Under the pieces are notes generated by a model. That model made no database searches. It had not been told where the DNA came from and worked only from the letters and a program-made list of their open reading frames with translations. The position numbers and the translations under genes are program-made. A stretch of 60,742 nt of DNA from a bacterium (GTDB lineage Bacteria; Joyebacterota; Joyebacteria; Joyebacterales; Joyebacteraceae), in assembly GCA_025774245.1 (NCBI GenBank), contig JALGWI010000007.1, positions 1-60,742 of the forward strand, read 5' to 3'. Each line of letters begins with the position of its first letter. Within the stretch, counting starts at the first letter, position 1. Below, piece by piece: positions 57,343 through 60,742 of the stretch.

Positions 57343-59066
57343 TAGTAGGTACGCGGCTTCGGTTCGAAGAACGATACGTTCACGGGCTTGTACTTGAGCG
57401 TCACGCCACCGTCGGTGCGGAACGCGAGCGTGTGTTTGAGCCAGTTCTCGTCGTCGCGGTCCGGGTAGTCCTCGCGCGTGTGGGCGCCGCGGCTCTCGTG
57501 GCGGGCGGCCGCGCTCAGCGCGGTGACCTCCGCCAGATCGAGCAGATACCCAAGCTCGAGGGCGACGAGGAGCTCCATGTTGAACGTCCTGCCCTTGTCC
57601 TGGAGGCCGACGTTCCGGTAACGGTCCTTCAGTTCCCGCACTGCCTCGACCGCCTCGTCGAGCGTCTTCTGCTCGCGAAGCACGCCGACTTTGTTCATCA
57701 TCACCTCGCGGAGCTCCTTGCGGAGGCCGGCGGCGTTCTCGCTTCCGGTGCCGGCGAGAAGGCGATCAAGCTCCTCCCGCATCCTCTCCTCAGGGCCGGT
57801 CTTGAGCTCCAGGAAGTCGGTCTGGACGATGTGCTCCGCCATGTGGCGACCGGCCCGGCGACCGAAGACCATGAGCTCGAGGAGGGAGTTGCTGCCCAGC
57901 CGGTTGGCCCCGTGGACCGACACGCAGGCGCACTCGCCCGCGGCGTAGAAGCCTGGCACGGGCCTGTTCGTCTCGTCGGCGAGAACCTGTCCGTCGACGT
58001 CCGTGGGGATGCCGCCCATGGCGTAGTGCGCGGTCGGCTCGACCGGGATCGGATCAACAGCCGGGTCGATGCCGAGGTAGGTGCGGCAGAAGTCCTGGAT
58101 GTCGGGGAGCTTCGTCGCAACGACGTCGCGCCCGAGGTGGCTCGCGTCGAGGTGGACGTACTCCTTCCCGTCGATGCCGCGTCCGGCCAGAACCTCTTTG
58201 TGGATCGCCCTGGAGACGACGTCGCGCGGAGCCAGGTCGAGGAGGTTCGGGGAGTAGCGCTCCATGAAACGCTCGCCCTGGCCGTTCACGAGGATCCCGC
58301 CCTCTCCCCTCACCGCCTCGGTGATCAGGATCCCCATCTTGCGGATGCCCGTCGGATGGAACTGGAAGAACTCCATGTCCTCGAGCGGCAGGCCCTTCCG
58401 GTAGACCATGGCCTGCCCGTCTCCCGTGAAGGAGTACGCGTTCGAGGTGACGCGGAACATCCTCCCGAACCCGCCCGTGGCCACGATCACCGCCTTGGCC
58501 CGGAACGTGTGGAGCTCGCCCGTCGCGATCTCGTAGGCGACCACGCCGTGACACGCGCCGCCCTCGATACAGATGTCCACGACCTGAAACTCGTCGAAGA
58601 AATCGACCCTGTTGCGGATGGCCCTCTGATAGAGCGTCTGCAGGATCATGTGCCCGGTGCGGTCGGCGGCGTAGCAGGCGCGGCGCACGATCCCCTTGCC
58701 GTAGTCGCGCGTGTGGCCGCCGAACGGCCGCTGCGCGATCTTCCCGTCTGCCGTCCGGTCGAACGGCAGGCCCCAGTGCTCGAGATCGTAGACGGCCTCG
58801 ATGGCGTCCTGCGCCATGATCTCCGCCGCGTCCTGATCGACGAGGTAGTCGCCGCCCTTGACCGTGTCGAACATATGCCATTCCCAGAGGTCCTCCTCCA
58901 GGTTGCCCAGCGCGGCACCGATCCCGCCCTGCGCAGCGCCCGTGTGCGACCGCATGGGGTGGAGCTTGCTCAACACGGCCGTGCTCCCTTTCGGGGAGAG
59001 CTGGATGGCGGACATGAGTCCGGCACCGCCTCCCCCTATGACCACGGCGTCGTAGTTGTGGTACAC
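57342..59066 (-). CDS. sdhA: Succinate dehydrogenase/fumarate reductase flavoprotein subunit
   Basis: 574 residues. N-terminal dinucleotide fold VVIGGGGAGLMSAI; the FAD-linking His in RSHTGAAQGG; substrate residues HPTGI and RGEGG; C-terminal active-site Arg in GANRLGSNSLLELMVFGRRAG. GTG start with TTAGGAG seven bases upstream. Order C-D-A-B in transcription direction. Whether the enzyme runs toward fumarate or succinate cannot be read from sequence. Confidence 0.96.
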   Translation of the reverse strand: MYHNYDAVVIGGGGAGLMSAIQLSPKGSTAVLSKLHPMRSHTGAAQGGIGAALGNLEEDLWEWHMFDTVKGGDYLVDQDAAEIMAQDAIEAVYDLEHWGLPFDRTADGKIAQRPFGGHTRDYGKGIVRRACYAADRTGHMILQTLYQRAIRNRVDFFDEFQVVDICIEGGACHGVVAYEIATGELHTFRAKAVIVATGGFGRMFRVTSNAYSFTGDGQAMVYRKGLPLEDMEFFQFHPTGIRKMGILITEAVRGEGGILVNGQGERFMERYSPNLLDLAPRDVVSRAIHKEVLAGRGIDGKEYVHLDASHLGRDVVATKLPDIQDFCRTYLGIDPAVDPIPVEPTAHYAMGGIPTDVDGQVLADETNRPVPGFYAAGECACVSVHGANRLGSNSLLELMVFGRRAGRHMAEHIVQTDFLELKTGPEERMREELDRLLAGTGSENAAGLRKELREVMMNKVGVLREQKTLDEAVEAVRELKDRYRNVGLQDKGRTFNMELLVALELGYLLDLAEVTALSAAARHESRGAHTREDYPDRDDENWLKHTLAFRTDGGVTLKYKPVNVSFFEPKPRTY

Positions 59067-59093
59067 GCTCTGCTCCTAACTGAACAGGTTCGG

Positions 59094-59477
59094 TCAGGCC
59101 GTCACCGGCTGGAACGTGAAGAGCACGAAGGCCCCGACGACGAGGAAGAGGACGCCCAGCGCCCACATGATCGTCTTCAGAAGCGCCCGCCATCCCCGGC
59201 TGTGAACGTAGTCGTCCAGCACGGTGCGGGCGCCGGAGAGCCCGTGGGTCACGACGAGGCCGAGCAGAACGAGATCGTAGATGCGCCAGAAGGGGTTCGC
59301 GAGCCTCTCCGCGGCGAACGCGTAGTCGATCTCGTCGACGTGGTGGAGTATGTGCATGATCACGATGTGCCCGAGTAGGAAGAAGGCGATGAGCACACCG
59401 GAGACCCGCATGTAGAGCCAGGACGCGAGCTCGAAGTTCGAGGAGGGCCGGGCGCGCGACATCGTGTAGTTCGCCAT
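59094..59477 (-). CDS. sdhD: Succinate dehydrogenase membrane anchor subunit (SdhD-like)
   Basis: 127 residues with three transmembrane helices (about 20-45, 65-85, 98-122). GHIVIMHILHHVDE and THGLSGARTVLDDY contain histidines placed to bind heme b between C and D anchors. Lies 27 bp before sdhA and 13 bp after the other anchor. GGAGGACC ribosome site. Confidence 0.82.
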   Translation of the reverse strand: MANYTMSRARPSSNFELASWLYMRVSGVLIAFFLLGHIVIMHILHHVDEIDYAFAAERLANPFWRIYDLVLLGLVVTHGLSGARTVLDDYVHSRGWRALLKTIMWALGVLFLVVGAFVLFTFQPVTA

Positions 59478-59490
59478 GGTCGGTCCTCCT

Positions 59491-59844
59491 CTATTTCAGG
59501 AGCCACGGCGCCAGCATGAAGTACGCGGCCGGGAGGAAGAGAACGAGGAAGAGCGCGTACTCGAGCACCATGAGCTGCTTCTGATAGCTGTGAGCCCGGT
59601 CCCAGAGATCGAGCAGGATGATGTGGATACCGGAGAGGCCGTGGTAGATCACGGCGGCGACGAGCCCGACCTCAGCCAGGCGGAAGAACGGAACCGTGTA
59701 GAAGTGGACGACGGTGTTGTAGACGTCCGGGCCCCAGAGAAGGAGCGCCGTGTCGGCGATGTGCAGGAAGAGGAAGGCGACCAGCCCGAGCCCGGTGATG
59801 CGGCGTCCGACCCACGAGTACATCCCCTGCGCCCCACGGTACAT
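59491..59844 (-). CDS. sdhC: Succinate dehydrogenase cytochrome b subunit (SdhC-like)
   Basis: 117 residues, three transmembrane helices. SWVGRRITGLGLVAFLFLHIAD matches the SdhC entry helix (R-x-TG plus a His heme ligand), and YHGLSGIHIILLD gives another His. ATG 59844 (MYRGAQGMYSW) is preceded by GGAGGAGGG; the frame upstream to 59883 is not needed. First gene of the sdhCDAB operon. Confidence 0.82.
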   Translation of the reverse strand: MYRGAQGMYSWVGRRITGLGLVAFLFLHIADTALLLWGPDVYNTVVHFYTVPFFRLAEVGLVAAVIYHGLSGIHIILLDLWDRAHSYQKQLMVLEYALFLVLFLPAAYFMLAPWLLK

Positions 59845-59975
59845 AGACGGCCCTCCTCCGATGGGCTCTGCGCCAGCGAGCAATATCGACCCTTATTCGG
59901 ATGCCGTATCATCCCACTTGATGCAGTGAAAGGCAAGGCGGGGCGCGTCAGGATGGGGCAGGCTGCCCGCGACCG

Positions 59976-60395
59976 CTACTCCCCGATGATCTTCACGAGG
60001 ACGCGCTTCTTACGCCCGCCGTCGAACTCGCCGTAGAATATCTGCTCCCAGGGCCCGAAGTCGAGGGCCCCGCCGGTCACGGCGACCACGACCTCCCGGC
60101 CCATGATCTGCCGCTTGAGATGTGCGTCGCCGTTGTCCTCGCCGGTGCGGTTGTGACGATAGTGGCTCACCGGCTCGTGCGGCGCCAGCTTCTCGAGCCA
60201 TTCCTCGTAGTCGTGGTGGAGACCCCTCTCGTCGTCGTTGATGAAGACCGACGCCGTGATGTGCATCGCGTTCACGAGGACGAGCCCCTCCCGGACGCCC
60301 GACTCCTCGAGGGCCTCCTCGACGTCGGCCGTGATGTTGACGAACGCCCGGCGCCCCCGGACGTTGAACCAGAGTTCCTTGCGGTAGCTCTTCAT
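59976..60395 (-). CDS. YjbQ/UPF0047-family protein
   Basis: 139 residues, complete. Conserved blocks: [31 protein letters not shown] and [44 protein letters not shown]. coli YjbQ has weak thiamine-phosphate synthase activity, and the physiological role is not settled. Three conserved His probably bind metal. Not a part of the sdh operon by spacing (131 bp). Confidence 0.88.
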   Translation of the reverse strand: MKSYRKELWFNVRGRRAFVNITADVEEALEESGVREGLVLVNAMHITASVFINDDERGLHHDYEEWLEKLAPHEPVSHYRHNRTGEDNGDAHLKRQIMGREVVVAVTGGALDFGPWEQIFYGEFDGGRKKRVLVKIIGE

Positions 60396-60408
60396 CCGTG
60401 CTCCCGGC

Positions 60409-60742
60409 CTAGCCGCGCGCCTTCCTCTCCTTCACCCACGCCTCGAGTCCGATCTCCCGGATCCTCTCGAGGTTCGCCTTCGCCGACTGCCCCATCTCCG
60501 TTCCGTGGAACGCCTGGAGGATGCCGCAGCTCTCCACCTCGTCGCACTCGGCGCACGTCACGAGGCCCCGCGCTTCCGCGCAGGGCCTGATCTTGCAGCC
60601 GACGCTGAACTGCTCCTCGGCCGGACCATGGCAGCCCCCGCAGATGATCTGCTCCGGCCCGATCTCGACCTGGAACTGCCGCGAGATCTGCTCGGCGATC
60701 TCCTCCATCTTCTCGAGATCGCGGTTCGTACACGCGACGTAG
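60409..60742 (-). CDS. DUF3795-family cysteine-rich protein, 5' end outside the window
   Basis: The open frame continues to the window edge ([14 protein letters not shown] ...), so the ATG at 60708 is internal. Cys-rich motifs [19 protein letters not shown] and [11 protein letters not shown] suggest metal binding, probably zinc. The family is common in anaerobic and candidate-phylum bacteria and its function is unknown. The gene stops 13 bp before the YjbQ gene start, which suggests co-transcription. Confidence 0.75.
   Translation of the reverse strand, partial: YVACTNRDLEKMEEIAEQISRQFQVEIGPEQIICGGCHGPAEEQFSVGCKIRPCAEARGLVTCAECDEVESCGILQAFHGTEMGQSAKANLERIREIGLEAWVKERKARG

Overview
This is a chromosomal segment from a high-GC, Gram-negative-type (diderm) bacterium. 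A complete Tol-Pal system, lipoproteins and a predicted outer-membrane protein support an outer membrane. Three traits suggest an uncultured FCB-related lineage of the Eisenbacteria/Krumholzibacteriota kind: secreted proteins with a FlgD-like C-terminal domain, a 12-copy G-[DN]-D-x-Y repeat protein, and ASPIC/FG-GAP lipoproteins. The lineage is inferred from gene content; no rRNA is present. Most intergenic gaps are short, and no IS element, phage or CRISPR array is visible.

Layout. 1-4.8 kb: a frameshifted repeat protein, a HEAT-repeat protein, and a convergent GT-C/TPR membrane glycosyltransferase. 5.0-11.5 kb: a consensus sigma70 promoter drives two tandem secreted paralogues that share a C-terminal TWGxIKALYQ motif and end at a hairpin terminator; a large C25-peptidase-like surface protein with an altered active site follows. 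11.6-15.2 kb: pfkA and clpB converge on a shared terminator. 15.5-26.1 kb: a membrane protein, a CAU-anticodon tRNA with its own promoter and terminator, then tilS-hpt-ftsH-folP-cdaA-DUF2723 (tRNA modification, purine salvage, membrane proteolysis, folate, c-di-AMP, glycosylation). 26.2-33.4 kb: M16 and DUF885 peptidases, a HAMP coiled-coil protein and a nitrilase-family hydrolase. 34.7-40.8 kb: a tolQ-tolR-tolA/tonB-tolB-pal operon on the minus strand. It is headed by a YIP1/degenerate peptidase-MA-like fusion and ends with a LysM coiled-coil lipoprotein where CpoB would be expected.

40.9-45.7 kb holds a sodium:solute symporter with a 45-residue membrane partner whose start lies just upstream, a PHP phosphatase, a predicted outer-membrane protein and a nitroreductase. 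45.7-48.2 kb is a KorAB-type 2-oxoacid:ferredoxin oxidoreductase. Directly upstream of korA, and outside any credible gene, is a roughly 350-bp array of about thirty degenerate 11-bp direct repeats (consensus TCCACCGGCCG), the most unusual structure in the window. 48.7-56.5 kb contains an MrfB/YprB-like exonuclease and an MrfA/YprA-like helicase, separated by a CRTAC-type lipoprotein, a dipeptide epimerase and a metallo-beta-lactamase-fold hydrolase. 56.5-59.8 kb is a succinate dehydrogenase operon, followed by a YjbQ-family protein and a DUF3795 gene cut by the window edge.

Taken together the window is mainly housekeeping and envelope functions. The features most worth following up are the 11-bp iteron array, the shared C-terminal motif of the tandem secreted proteins, the peptidase-like proteins lacking canonical catalytic residues, and the unannotated small symporter partner.
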